A stretch of 64,000 nt of DNA from Megalobrama amblycephala (lineage: Eukaryota > Chordata > Actinopteri > Cypriniformes > Xenocyprididae): the NCBI RefSeq assembly GCF_018812025.1, contig NC_063049.1, positions 37,863,447 to 37,927,446 on the forward strand, read 5' to 3'. A program made the translations under genes and the position numbers. This document shows positions 43,494-55,234 of the stretch, piece by piece. The notes under the pieces were generated by a model. The model saw only the letters and a program-made list of their open reading frames with translations. It did not search any database and was not told the origin of the DNA. Position 1 is the stretch's first letter; every line of letters begins with the position of its first letter.

Positions 43494-44500
43494 TCAAAAG
43501 TTTGGAATTGGCAAGATCTTTTTTTGAAAGAAGTCTCTTAAGCCCAAAGTATACTTCACTTTTTACGTGTACGCTAGGGTCAGCGTACATTGTGCATGAC
43601 ACGAATTTCGTCATCAAGAGTATGCACACCGGCAAATTTTTGTAGCCTAACCACACATACTTGTTGGTTTTTTTTTTGCAGTAATTAGTTTATCCACAAG
43701 GTGGCAAACGTGCCCTGGGGGCGTCGATTCACAAGGTAGTCAAAGAAAAACTGCATAAACAGAACAGACCGGAACGCATGCAAGCTACAGCGACGATGGA
43801 GGCCTACATAGACGAGAGATTGTGTGAATAGGTTGGAAATTACCCTCATTTGTACAACTCTAGCATGAAAGAATACAAAGATGTTTACATGGGTTGTAAC
43901 TCTTGTCGAGAGATTCCTCAATACGGCACATGAGTCAAATGCCTGTGTATACATACGAGTCAAATGAAGTATACTTCCAGGCTGTGTGCTCGACTGCGCG
44001 CGAACACTAACATAATGCGTAAAAATCTAAGTATACCCAAGGTATTATGCTCACCAAAGCTGCACTTATTTAATCAAAAAAATACAGTAAAATCAGTAAT
44101 ATTGAAAAATATTTTTGCAAATTAAAATAACTGCTTTCTGTTTTAATATATTTGCAAGCATAATTTATTCCTGTGATGCAAAGCTGAATTTTCAGCATCA
44201 TTACTCCAGTCTTCAGTGTCACATGATCCTTCAGAAATCATTCTGATATGCTGATTTGAAACATTTCTTACAGTTGTACTGCTTCATATTTTTGTGAAAA
44301 CCAAGATTTTTTTTTTTTTTAGGATTCTCTGGTGAATAGAAATTTCAGAAGAATGTCATTTATATGAAATAGAAATTTGTAATGTTATAAATGTCTTTAC
44401 TGTCACTTTTTTCAATTTAATGCATCCTAGTGGTATAAAAGTAGCCTATTCATTTCTTTAAAAAAAAAAATCTTACTCTATACAAACTTTGAATGGTAGT
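43494..44500. mobile_element. CAAAAGTTTGGAATTGGCAAG-type MITE, interrupted
   Basis: Left part 43494-43540 (TTCAAAAGTTTGGAATTGGC, GAAAGAAGTCTCTTA) and right part from 44045 (TTATGCTCACCAAAGCTGCA, AATCAGTAATATTGAAAAAT, TTTTCAGCATCATTACTCCAG, ending TACAAACTTTGAATGGTAGTG) are one repeat split by the element at 43541-44044. The host text CTCTTA+TTATGCTCACC rejoins cleanly after removing one TTA. Confidence 0.7.
43541..44044. mobile_element. CCCAAAGTATACTT-ended MITE with TTA duplication
   Basis: Left end AGCCCAAAGTATACTTCACTTTTTACG and reverse complement of the right end TACCTTGGGTATACTTAGATTTTTACG are related inverted termini. TTA flanks both sides (43538-43540 and 44045-44047), a PIF/Harbinger-like duplication. 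No coding capacity. Confidence 0.75.
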
Positions 44501-44549
44501 GTATGTTCCATGTTTTGAACTATTAAACAGTTCTATATTGCATTAAGAT

Positions 44550-44552
<3 letters not shown>

Positions 44553-44606
<54 letters not shown>

Positions 44607-44607
44607 G
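44553..44607. repeat. compound (TG)n(GA)n microsatellite
   Basis: About 16 TG units followed by about 11 GA units. Confidence 0.95.
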
Positions 44608-46270
44608 CGAGCCTTTTTAATGCAATGCTTAAAAGGGTTTGAATATGAAACCTTTTTAAGTATTTCAATTAAGCACCTGATAAAACCTTCCTACATTTTA
44701 AATGCACTTTATCTGATACAGGCCCACGTCATTTCATCTGAACTGAAAAGTTATTTCGTGCCTGATCGTGCTTGTCCTTTTAAATGCAGGCAACAGTGTT
44801 AATGGCAGACTCCTACTGCTGTGTTTAGCCAAGTATGACGATGAAAATACCTGTGGGTCAGAAAAATTATTTTGATACATTACTCAATCCGGCCCACTGT
44901 TACCATGGAAACATGTCTCTGAGATAGAAGGTTGGCGGTAGAGTGAGTTTGATACTGTGTGCACGCTTGAATAGATTCAGAGGGCGCCCATTATCATAAA
45001 AAGGCTACATTAGTCCTGCGGGATGCTGATATATAACAGAAATGTGTTGAATAACTCTACGATCAAGTGGGATTTTCATTTTGAACTGTCAGAGCAGCTC
45101 AGCTGTGTCTAGTAAACAGCATAAAGGTGTTTTGTGTCCGTCTACGGAGGAGACAGACTGAATAATTTGGAAAAATTAACTTTATTACAGCTGCTATTTC
45201 ACTCGCCATCACGTCTAATAGAGGGTACAGAATGTTTCCCGACCACTCAATCCCACTTTTCTTCCTCACCCTGCCTCTTACTTAAGGAAAAAAATCAATG
45301 AGCACAAGGACATAGTTGTACTTTTGTCCTTTGTGTTCTTGAACACACAAATGGACTTTTGGACAGGACAACTTGGTTTGATGACATCGCCTGACATCGC
45401 CTCATTGCTTTTTCATCAAACTTCAGTGCACAGTGATTTTGACAGCTTGTGTGACTGCTGTTTAGATTAACTGCACTCGCTGTGAAATGAAAGCATATCT
45501 GTTAAAGCTTACGCAACGGTCTGTCAGACGCACTGGGACGTGGGTAATAAACAGTGCTTGTTTTGTGCCTTCTCCACCCTTTGACGTTCATTAAGCTCTA
45601 GTCATTTCCTCCCTGATATTACCTGCTCCTTGTCCGTGATGAGGGTCATAAGGTCAGGCCTCAACCTGTAAATGGACGGCAGTGATGACAGGGTGTAAAC
45701 ATGAGTCAGGTCAGGTGGTGCGGTACTATTTGTTCCCGAGGTGAACAGGGTGGCCTGGTATGAGTTTGTTTCTTCAGGGTTCCTACACTCCCTCTTTTTT
45801 TCTCCAGACTTACCTCAGGTTACACTAGCTGACTCCTGAATATAATATACTATTTGTTGAATCTAGGCTAATGAGCGGAAAAAATAGAAAACAGCTTGTT
45901 TAGGAACAAGCTTTGGCTCTAGTGTTATTATGGAAGAGTTGAGTGCTAGTTAAAAATGTAAGAATAAATGATCAATTTATTAATAAAAAAAAATATATAC
46001 ATACATTTTTAAAATCACAAAACAAATCTAGTTATGTATATTATTTATAATTAATAATTATTTATTTTTCATGTTTTAAAATGTAGTTAAATATAAATAA
46101 CATTTTATTTTGACAAATAAACAAAAGTTTTTGTCTGGTAACATTTTTTCAATGTTTTTGAAAGACATCTCTTCGCTTTTGACCAATTTAATGCGTCCTT
46201 GCTAAAAAAAAATTTTTATTTTTTTAAATCTTACTGGACCCAAACTTTTGAAAAGTAGTGTGTTTTATTT
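44608..46270. other. intergenic DNA, mostly unique-looking
   Basis: No gene recognised. From 44800 to 45800 the base composition is more balanced than in the surroundings and no repeat family is recognised, so regulatory elements are possible. A partial copy of the CAAAAGTTTGGGTCCAGTAAG-type repeat lies at about 46140-46262. Confidence 0.4.
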
Positions 46271-46271
46271 A

Positions 46272-47060
46272 CTTAAAGGTGCTAAATAGGATGTTTTGTT
46301 TTATACATTTTTGCAATATTACTTGAAACTGTCTTTACTAACTGATAAAAGACTATTTATTAGGTGCACTGAAAGGAATAATATTAATATACATATACAT
46401 CATCTGTGCACGAGGTAGGGCCTTAAAAACATCAGCCAATCGTTTACGCGATCATCGCGTAAACGATTGGCCCTCTGGCTTGTCAATCACTGCCATGACG
46501 TTCCTTGTGAGAGACGAGCGCGGCTGCGCGCTCCAGTAACTTTCCACACTCCACAGGCGCCGCATGCAATGTTTTTGTCAGGAGACAGGAATAACAACTG
46601 CAGATTATGAATTACCTGCAGTGAGGATTCACATAATGAATCCACTAACACGACACAGCGAATGCCGGTGGTAAACAAACACTCGTGTTCCAATACTCGT
46701 GCACGAGTTTTGGGAGGCGTTCCTTTGAAATGAGCTGTGAAGGAGGGGGGTTGTTCTTACGCATGCACTCATTTCAAAAACTCAGTAACGGTCTTTGGAT
46801 TCTCAGTTGACGAAAAAATCCTCTCTATCACCTTTAATATTTCGAAAGTCTACAGTAACAGTGACAGTGACAGCTCTCTGAGTGTTTGGCATGGTAATGA
46901 ATATGACAGTGTTGATATATTTGGTCTTGGTGGAATAGATCTGCTACGCTGCTGCTGCTGTTATTGCTGCTGCTTTTGGTTATTGCTGTACGGGACTTGC
47001 TACAATACATACACGAAATGCTGCTGCTGTACAATAATGCACACATGAATTACCGTAGCA
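46272..47060. repeat. repeat block starting TAAAGGTGCTAAATAGGATG
   Basis: The start resembles the TTAA-type elements, and the block contains a perfect 37-base palindrome (46435-46471), a CTG/CTGTT-rich stretch (46950-47000), and AGATCTGCTACG facing CGTAGCAGATCT (46938-46949 and 47055-47066). The right end could not be defined, so the borders are tentative. Confidence 0.4.
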
Positions 47061-47264
47061 GATCTATACAGGTGGAGGGTTTATGAAAGAGCACTGTAAC
47101 TGCTACAGCAAATGCTGACTAAGTTTTTGAAGGTTGAGCAGTAAACTCATTGGCTACTTATACAGCAGGAACCAATCAGCTGTGTCCTATAGAGAATTAT
47201 GTGATTGTAAGCAGATTGAGTTATCAGCCTGCGCCATCTAGAGTTTCATGACAGAACTTTGTAT

Positions 47265-48564
47265 TTAAAGGATTAGTTAACTTCAGAATTAAAATCTCCT
47301 GATAATTTACTTACCCCTATGTCCTTCAACATGTTTATGTCTTTCTTTCTTTAGTCGAAAAGAAATTTAGGTTTTTGTGGAAATCATTCCAAGATTTTTC
47401 TCCATATAGTGGACTTCACTGGGGTACAATGGGTTGAAGGTCCAAATTCCAGTTTCAGTGCAGCTTCAAAGAGCTCTACATGATCCCAGCTGAGGAATAA
47501 GGGTCTTGTCTAGCGAAATGATTGGTCATTTTCTAAAAAAAAAAAAAAGTATATACTTTTTAACCACAGATTCTCATCTTGCACTGCTTTGCGATGCACC
47601 ATGCATTACGTAATCAAGATGGAAAGGTCATACGTGATGTAGACTGCAATTTGACCTTCAACCCATTGTACCCCTTGGAATGTTTTCCTCAAAAACCTTA
47701 AAGGGTTAGTTCACCCAAAAATGAAAATTCTGTCATTTATTACTCACCCTCATGCCGTTCCAGACCCGTAAGACCTTCGTTAATCTTCAGAACGCGAATT
47801 ATGATATTTTTGTTGAAATCCGATGGCTCCGTGAGGCCTCCTTAGGGAGCAATGACATTTCTTCTCTCAAGATCCATAAAGGTACTAAAACATATTTAAA
47901 TCAGTTCATGTGAGTACAGTGGTTCAATATTAATATTATAAAGTGACGAGAATATTTTTGGTGCGGCCGATTTTATTAGTGATGGCCAATTTCAAAACAC
48001 ACCTTCAGGAAGCTTCGGAGCATAATGAACCAGTGTGTCGAATCCGCAGTTCGGAGTGCCAAAGTCATGTGATTTCAGCCGTTGGCAGTTTGACACGCGA
48101 TCTGAATCATGATTCGACACACTGATTCAAAACGCTCCAAAGATTCACGAAGCAGTGTTTTGAAATCGGCCATCACTAAATAAGTTGTTATTTTGGGTTT
48201 TTTTGGCGCACCAAAAATATTCTCGTCACTTTATAATATTAATATTGAACCACTGTACTCACATGAACCGATTTAAATATGTTTTTAATACATTAATGGA
48301 TCTTGAGAGAGGAAATGTCATTGCTGGCTATGCAGGCCTCACTGAGCCATAGGATTTCAACTAAAATATCTTAATTTGTGTTCCGAAGATCAACGAAGGT
48401 GTAAAACGGCACGAGCGTGAGTAATTAATGACATTATTTTCATTTTTGGGTGAACTAACCCTTTAAATTCTTTTCGACTTAAGAAAGAAAGACAAACATC
48501 TTGGATGACATGGGGGTGAGTAAATTATCAGGAGATTTCAATTCTGAAGTGAACTAATCCTTTG
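47265..48564. mobile_element. TTAA-type palindromic MITE (AGGATTAGTTAAC ends) with nested element
   Basis: Left end TTAAAGGATTAGTTAACTTC, right end GAAGTGAACTAATCCTTTGA; TTAA on the left, TTGA on the right. The arms match the copies at 22986-23536 and 28279-29128 (for example CAACATGTTTATGTCTTTCT against AGAAAGACAAACATCTTGGA). It is interrupted at 47698-48466. No coding capacity. Confidence 0.8.
47698..48466. mobile_element. GGTTAGTTCACCC palindromic MITE with TTAA duplication, nested
   Basis: TTAA at 47698-47701 and 48463-48466, ends AAGGGTTAGTTCACCCAAAA and TTTTGGGTGAACTAACCCTT. Arms stay complementary for most of the length (CAGTTCATGTGAGTACAGTGG faces CCACTGTACTCACATGAACCG). Removing it restores the host text AAAACCTTAAATTCTTTTCGAC, equivalent to AAAACATGAATTTCTTTTCGAC in the copy at 28279-29128. 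Confidence 0.85.
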
Positions 48565-49134
48565 AATTTGAGAATAACAAATTGCTAAATGCAGCTATTA
48601 CATTGCATTAAAAAATCATTTGCAATTCTGTTTTGGCTTGATTCAAACTGCAACTAAATAAGGTTATCACTCCTCTTCTTAATCTTATGTTATGGACAGG
48701 ATTACAATATTGATTCTCCAAACCGCTTGTACTCTGTAGGGTCGCGGGGATGCTGGAGCCTACCATTACAATATGTATGTTTAATAAAATTTTTCCAACT
48801 GTTCGTATAATTTATTTAGACTATTATAGTTTCCAGAAATGTCTCATTTTGCCCCTTCAGTTTGTGTTTTAGACAGGCTGCAGACTAATGACCTATTTCA
48901 CAGCAGGCAGGTGGATCAATAGCAGTTATCTCATTGGCAGATGTCCAGCGGCCCGAACAAACAGCACAGGTGGCGTCTGTCCTGGGCTAGGGTTAGGATC
49001 GATACGTGGTCACACTTTGAACCATTACACCTAATATTGTGGCAGTTTTTACTTTCATTATCCAAAAAACAATGCCATTGCTTTTTTTAAGGAACAGGAG
49101 AAAATTCAGTTTTTAAGTGTGTTTAAGTGTGTTT

Positions 49135-49138
<4 letters not shown>

Positions 49139-49198
<60 letters not shown>
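49139..49198. repeat. (TG)n microsatellite
   Basis: About 30 uninterrupted TG units, 1.3 kb upstream of the ppp1r1c start codon. Confidence 0.95.
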
Positions 49199-49201
<3 letters not shown>

Positions 49202-50385
49202 AGGGCAGCATTTTTTTTTTTTTTTTCAGTTTCCATTTTAATTTTAGTTCAAGTTTTAGTAATTATGTTGTGTGTACTCTCGTTCATTTTTATTAATCTT
49301 TAAAAAAAATCCAATTTTATTTGTTTTAGTTTAAGTCGTTATAGTAAACTTAAGTTACTGAACGTATCTGAGTAACTTATTTCTTAATAAAAAATTAAGT
49401 TACCATGGCAAGAATTTTGCATCTTATATTTATATTTTGTAATTTATTTAAATGAACAAAAATAATTTAGTTTTGATAAACTATAACAACACTATATGGT
49501 TCCTGAGGTTATTGAAAACCTGGAAATATCAAGGAATTTTCTAATTATGCTCAACTTTAAAATATTAATATATAAAACTACATTTCAACATTTTCTAAGG
49601 GTTTTTTTGCATGTAAAAAACTCAATGGCACAAAGCTCTCTACTATATTACATGTGATTTTCTTTGTCTAAAGGACAGCTAAATATAAAATATATCAGCT
49701 AGAAATTGCTCTTTGTGAGTGCAATTTTTATTAAGTGAATTTTAAAATCCCTATACCAGTCTGACGCCTGGAAAAGGCATTGAAATCCTTTCGATCAAAA
49801 GTTATGGGAATCTTTGATTTATATTTTAAAACGTTGCTACACAAAAACGTCCTTAAACCTTTGATTCATACTACATCCATTCTGCCTAAAAATAAAACGT
49901 CTGGTTTAGCTGGACAATGATTCATTCCCACCTCCCAAGAATCCCTGAATAATTAAAAATCCATAAATGAAGTGCCAGTGTGATCGAGCGTGTTATACAT
50001 TATAAAGAACATTCTCTTGTCTCACAGTTTACCCGTGTCCGTGAAGAGAAATCCGGCCATGTGATGCGAAAACTGCCGACAGCATCCTGAATCAGGATCA
50101 TAAATAATGTAGAAGCATCAGCAGGTCCCGGTGGGGGCTTATATTGCATTGCTCTGAGTCTTGCTAATGATAGTGAGAGCGGGAGAGAGAGAGAGAAAGC
50201 AAAGCAGAGAGAGATCTGAGCGTGTCCCGGAGCAGTCGGAAAACTCACACTGAGAAGACCTGCAGCCAATCCTTGCTTCTGTGAGGTTTATGGGACACGG
50301 GATCACAGCGAAGTGAGTGGGCCAACACGAATGTGGGAAGGACAGACTGACTGTTTGTTCTGCTGTTTGTCTCTGCATGTAGCTG

Positions 50386-50388
<3 letters not shown>

Positions 50389-50431
<43 letters not shown>
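50389..50431. repeat. (CT)n microsatellite in probable ppp1r1c 5' region
   Basis: About 20 CT units with one TT interruption, 110 bases before the start codon. It could lie in the 5' UTR or be part of a polypyrimidine tract. Confidence 0.9.
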
Positions 50432-50539
50432 CGTGGAGTAAAGGAAGGCGGGCCGTACAGGAGAGAGAGAAATCACCGGGGCTGATAAGTAGGGTCCAGT
50501 TTGTCTCCATCTCTCTCTCCATCAACTCTCTCTTTCAGC

Positions 50540-50620
50540 ATGGAGCCCAACAGCCCCAAGAAAATTCAGTTTTCCGTTCCACTCTTCCAGAGCCAGTTGG
50601 ATCCCCAGGCGGCCGAGCAT
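50540..50620 (+). CDS. ppp1r1c: ppp1r1c coding exon 1
   Basis: 81 nt, 27 codons: MEPNSPKKIQFSVPLFQSQL then DPQAAEH, donor GTAAGT at 50621. Start context has A at -3 and G at +4. A CT-rich tract ending in CAG precedes the ATG by one base, so the start could also be the first coding exon after a 5'-UTR intron; sequence alone does not decide. Confidence 0.93.
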
Positions 50621-51399
50621 GTAAGTAGAGAGAGGCTCTTTTATTGCATTGTGCTTAATGGAGACTGGCCTGCATTGCTCTTTGGCTCCCTTGAGACTGT
50701 CTCGAAGCATCAGATCTGTGCAGATTGCTGCCAAAATCAGTTTTATGATATGATGTCATACATAGTTGGATGTAGTGCTTGGTAAATATGTCATTTTTTA
50801 ATGCACAGCACAGTAATGGGTCAAACAATGAGTGTTTTGCATGCACTTTAGTGCGAAGAAGAAATTAAACATTTATTGTTTACTTTCATATTTCAGTACT
50901 ACATGCCAAAATAGTTTTTTCTCATTAAAAATGACAATGGTAATATAATGAGTGTGAATTTTGGTGATAAAGGGCAACCGTGCATCATAAAAAATGTAAT
51001 TGTCGTTGTATGCAGCGGAATAGATTCTTGTTGTAATAGAGTTGTTCATTGATGGATCCGGATCCAGCGGTGAGGCTGCATGCCTGGCAGTTAAAGTGTT
51101 TGATGTTGGTGCTGTTGCTGACAATGTCATAACAGGAAAGTGCTGGGCTGATTTTATGATGATGCCGGCTTGTCCAATCAGTGGCACTTTCTGTTGTGCT
51201 GAGTAAGTTCTCCATCAGTAAAGGCAGCATTCGCTCTTGCTTCTTGGAGACTTTTTTTTTTTTTCTTTTAAAATGAACCTGGACCAATGCTGGTTCAAGG
51301 CTCAGTGATTTTATGTGCTGGTGCAATCAGGCTAGTAGTAGTTCAGATTTTTTGACTCAAAATTTGATATAATCCTTGTAATATAATCCCTGGTCTCCC

Positions 51400-51468
<69 letters not shown>

Positions 51469-54323
51469 GTGTGTGTGATTTGCAATAATGACATGATTGT
51501 TTTCCGTAAAAGCTGATATCGCATAACTCTTTTTCTCAGAAACCAACATACCAAAAATCAACACATGCAGGATAAACGTTTGGCCAGCTTATTGGCTTTT
51601 GCTGGAAACAGACCACACATGGTACAAAATCTTGATTTTGCTTTTAGTCTTTTCAAACTGATGGAATAGCTGTTTTCAACAAAAACTAAAAAACATTACC
51701 TTGGTGACACCACCAGCATCCGCATCATGTAATTCAGCAACATCCAGTAAAGTCATGAGAAACTTGTGGTCATGCAACCAGTGAGTTGGCTGGGGCTTGA
51801 TAACAGATGTACGTGATCAACAAACGTTGATGTTGTGAGAACGCAGCACTGGCCCGAAAGGTCAAGTGACGGCTCCTGAGTCTCTCTCACACTCTGGGTC
51901 ATTCTTATCTCTTATTAATCTGATGTTTAGGTATATTTTAAAACACATGGATTGAGAACGACATTGTTGAGTGTGAGCTCATGCTGTTTCACATGTGTTG
52001 GGACAGCATGTTGTGAGGCTAAAAGTGATCTAAACCCAGCAGCCTCCTTTAGGGAATTGATTGTATTGACCCCAGTGAATCACCCAACAAATGCTGGTGT
52101 CCGGACACATGGGGTAAATCAGTCAGCGTGAACATTTTACGCCCATGTTCCATCTGTTATTGTCAGCTAACGCTTACAAAAGTACAAAAAAGTTGCATGG
52201 TTATACTACAGCTACAATAGATAGTGATGATTCTAAATCTTTTTTGGATGAGCCAGGTTTAAAGTTGTCTTATAACCTGGATCACAGACAAACCCCTCTC
52301 TCTGAAAGAGTGACATAAGATCATTGGAGAAATTATTCCTTTAGAATTGCTAGGGTGTTATTCATTTGCCAACTGAAGCTTTTCATCATGTCTGGACTGA
52401 GGACTCCTTATCTTAATCATAATGATGCTTCTTTAAGTAACATTTTGAGGTAGCCTACAGATGAAATTAACTATTTAAGCGGAAGAATTGTTGCTCTTTG
52501 TATCTTTATTAATCAAAGTAAATGTGATTTTTTTTTTTAAATGTGTTTAATGAAAATTGGTGGCTATCATATTATAAACATCTAAGTCTAAGCTAATTTG
52601 CTGGTCTCCTGGTTTTATAGGGGTTTTGGGCATTTTCCAGATCATTATTGCAGTGCTTATTATGTTATATGTTATAAAGTTATATGTTTGGGAACAGATT
52701 TTTTAACCCTAATTGATGGAGTGTGTAGCTTTTTATTTCTTAAACAACCATGTAGGAAGACACATCATGGCCATATTCCAGGATGACAATGTCAAGATTC
52801 ATCAGGCTCAAATTGTTAAAGAATGGTTGTGAGGGAGCATGAAGAATCATTTTCACACATGAATGGGCACCTCTGAGTCCAGACCTTAAATTCATTGAAA
52901 GTCTTTGGGATGTGCTGAAGTAGACTTTACAGAGTGCTCGACTCTTGCATTGTCAAAACAAGATCTTGACCAAAAATTGATGCACCTCTTGATGGAAATA
53001 AATCTTGTGATGTTATTTCCATCAAGAGGTATATATATATATTGGGCAATGCACTCTGTAAAGTCCACTCCAGCACATCCCAAAGACTTCCACTGAATTT
53101 AAATCTGGACTCAGAGGTGCCAGTTTATGAAAATGATTCTTCATGCAACTTTTTTTGGCCAGGCAATTATCATCTTTTTTTAATAAACTGACACTCAAGA
53201 GAATGTAGGAACAGAAATAAGAAACACCGACCAAACATGCCACATTAACGCAAGACAAAACACTGAGGAGAACTAAGGGCTTAAATACACAAGGGGAGCT
53301 AATGAGGAAACTAAATGAACAACAGGTGAACATAATCAGTAACCAAGGGAACAAACTGGCATATGTTAGGAAACTATAGGGAACAGGGAAAACGGAACCA
53401 AAACACAATAGCTACGTTTAATTGCAACCAAATAATCCATTAGTAATCGGATTGATGGCTCAATCAGGCTGAAAAGCCTTCATGTAAACTCGAGACTTAC
53501 TCGATACAATTGAGCTCGATCTGAATTAAATTTTGATCAGATTGGAAGGGGTGGTTTATTCCTTTTCTAATTCGATTGAGAGGGCATATAAACACTTGAA
53601 CAGACTGAAATGAGTCTCCTGTCATTCTAAAATTCTCTTTTCACTCGGCGTCTGTGAAGTGGAGCAGGACAACGTCCCACCAGTCCTTGTTGTTTTGTGC
53701 TCTCATCCACAAACAACTGGTTTTGGGCGCAGGGAGGGGTATTTTTACTGCGTGATAAGAAACACGGCACAACAGTGTCCAAATTATAACCAGAAATGGA
53801 TAAATATTAAGACTGCTTAAGAACTAATGTAGGAGAATGGTTATTATGCACAAACAGCTGGAAACTCTGTATATTTGTGCAGTGTGCGCATTTCAAAAAA
53901 TCAATTCAGATTTAAAGCTTTATTTAGCGTCCATGTAAACACTATATTCAGATTCATCAATCAGAATGAATTCAGTCCTATTGAAACAAAAGTTGTGCAT
54001 GCAAACATAGCCAACTAGACAGAACAGAACATGTTACACCAGCTTAGGCTTAGGGTTTATTTCCCAGCAGGACATAACATTATAACATTAAACTAATAAG
54101 CCACTCAAGGCTGTGTTTCACATTGATTTTACCATGGTTAAAGGGGTTTTAGACATCCCACTTCTTGTCAGGCCTAAGAACCCCTCTTATTCATGTAGTA
54201 CCCCCTACTGTACTTTTGTGAATTGCAATATTATTACAGAATTTCTTTATTTTTCTCTTCAGATTCGCAAGCGCAGACCAACTCCAGCCACATTGGTCAT
54301 CTACAATGAGCCCAGTGCATCAG
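50540..54323 (+). CDS. ppp1r1c: ppp1r1c (inhibitor-5 of protein phosphatase 1), first two coding exons, partial
   Basis: A small regulator that binds and inhibits the PP1 catalytic subunit in the cytoplasm, of the DARPP-32/inhibitor-1 family. Joined exons (50540-50620, 54263-54323) give 47 residues plus one base. Residues 8-11 are KIQF, the PP1-docking motif, and residues 29-35 are RKRRPTP, with Thr34 in the position phosphorylated by PKA in this family. The N terminus MEPNSPKKIQF is identical to human PPP1R1C, and 17 of 20 residues of exon 2 before its last few are the same or similar. The human protein has 109 residues, so about 60 residues are coded beyond 64000. It follows itprid2 in the same orientation, as in mammals. 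Confidence 0.93.
51405..51466. repeat. (TA)n microsatellite
   Basis: About 31 uninterrupted TA units in ppp1r1c intron 1. Confidence 0.95.
52745..53010 (+). pseudogene. fossil Tc1/mariner-type transposase, 3' part
   Basis: Reading across stops and a frameshift, the plus strand shows FQDDN...IHQAQIVKEWL, then PLSPDLKFIESLWDVLK, which match the second catalytic Asp (in QDDN) and the Glu block (SPDLNxIExLW) of Tc1-type DDE transposases. Stop codons follow EWL and interrupt the following segment, so it is dead. The 5' half, including the first catalytic Asp, was not found. It lies tail to tail with the fragment at 53014-53165. Confidence 0.75.
53014..53165 (-). pseudogene. second fossil Tc1-type transposase fragment, inverted
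   Basis: On the minus strand the text reads LAPLSPDLNSVEVFGM, the same SPDLNxxE block, frameshifted afterwards. Its 3' side meets the plus-strand copy: CCTCTTGATGGAAATAA and TTATTTCCATCAAGAGG face each other across 11 bases (52986-53030). A TA run (53031-53041) marks the joint. Confidence 0.7.
54263..54323 (+). CDS. ppp1r1c: ppp1r1c coding exon 2
   Basis: 61 nt between TTTTCTCTTCAG and GTAATA encoding IRKRRPTPATLVIYNEPSAS, entered in phase 0 and left in phase 1. It contains the PKA-type site RRPT. Sequence matches human IRKRRPTPASLVILNE. Confidence 0.94.
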
Positions 54324-55234
54324 GTAATAGCCTTAAACCATTAAACACATTGCATGCTTGTTTATATTCACTGAAAGAGCTGGTTCAACCTATATGGGCT
54401 GTTGGGTTGTTGCAAACAAAGTACAGCCCTTGTGCAATCTAAATGCAAATCATTTAAGACAAGAATCTACAGTGAACGGTCTGTTTTTCATTAAGCAGAA
54501 CCTTTAGGGTCAAGTTCCCAGTATCCGTTCATTTTACAGATCTCAAACTCTATACGTTTGCTTTGGTTAACTGGCATCAGCATCCCTAATGCATTTGGAC
54601 TAGAAACTCATGACTGCTCTTTTAAATAACAAACAAGAGTTGGTCTATTTGAGCATCATTTGGTGGTGTTTTTAAAAGTTTGGTTGCTGTAAGGGTTCAG
54701 CTGTGGACTATTCCTTTTGAATTTCTGCTTTTGTTTACATAAAGCCGTGGGTTTCTGTATTGTTATGAAAAGAGGCCCTCTCCAATTCTCATGTACAATC
54801 ATTATATGATATTGCGGGAGGAAATGTGCTCTTCTGGTTTAAAGGACAACATGATAGGTCTGACGAGGTCATTTCACGTCGGAGCTTCTGTAATCTAGCC
54901 TTGGGTTGGAAGAGGACAACACACTGTGATTGTGGCAATGGTCAACAGGCTGCTATCAGCACAAACAACCCACCTATGGCGTCAGCATATGCGAGCGGCC
55001 AGTCTGTGTAGACCGTTGCACCATAGCTCTGTCATCTTATTCAAGCACTGTCTCTTCTGGGTGAACTTTCAGTTTAACCTCCTTTGTAGAACGATAGGGC
55101 TTATCTATGAGTGGAATTCAGGGTTATTTGGGAAATGGATGGGATGTATTTTGCTGAGATTCAATTAGTATGTGCTTCTGCAAATGACCCTTGATAGAAG
55201 CCTGTTCTCGCCTCAAGAGTAAATAAAAAGGGAA

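Larger units (their letters stand above)
48565..50539. other. DNA upstream of ppp1r1c
   Basis: The promoter of ppp1r1c should be in or near this stretch. No TATA box or CpG island is obvious. It contains a long TG array (49139-49198) and, just before the gene, GA- and CT-rich tracts (50181-50215, 50389-50431). Confidence 0.5.
50621..54262. other. ppp1r1c intron 1 (3642 bases)
   Basis: Contains a TA microsatellite and a fossil Tc1-type transposase region. The rest has no recognised feature. Confidence 0.6.

Noticed and set aside
50139..50525. 128-codon minus-strand frame upstream of ppp1r1c
   Set aside because: Much of it is translated GA/CT microsatellite (Arg-Glu repeats). No other support.
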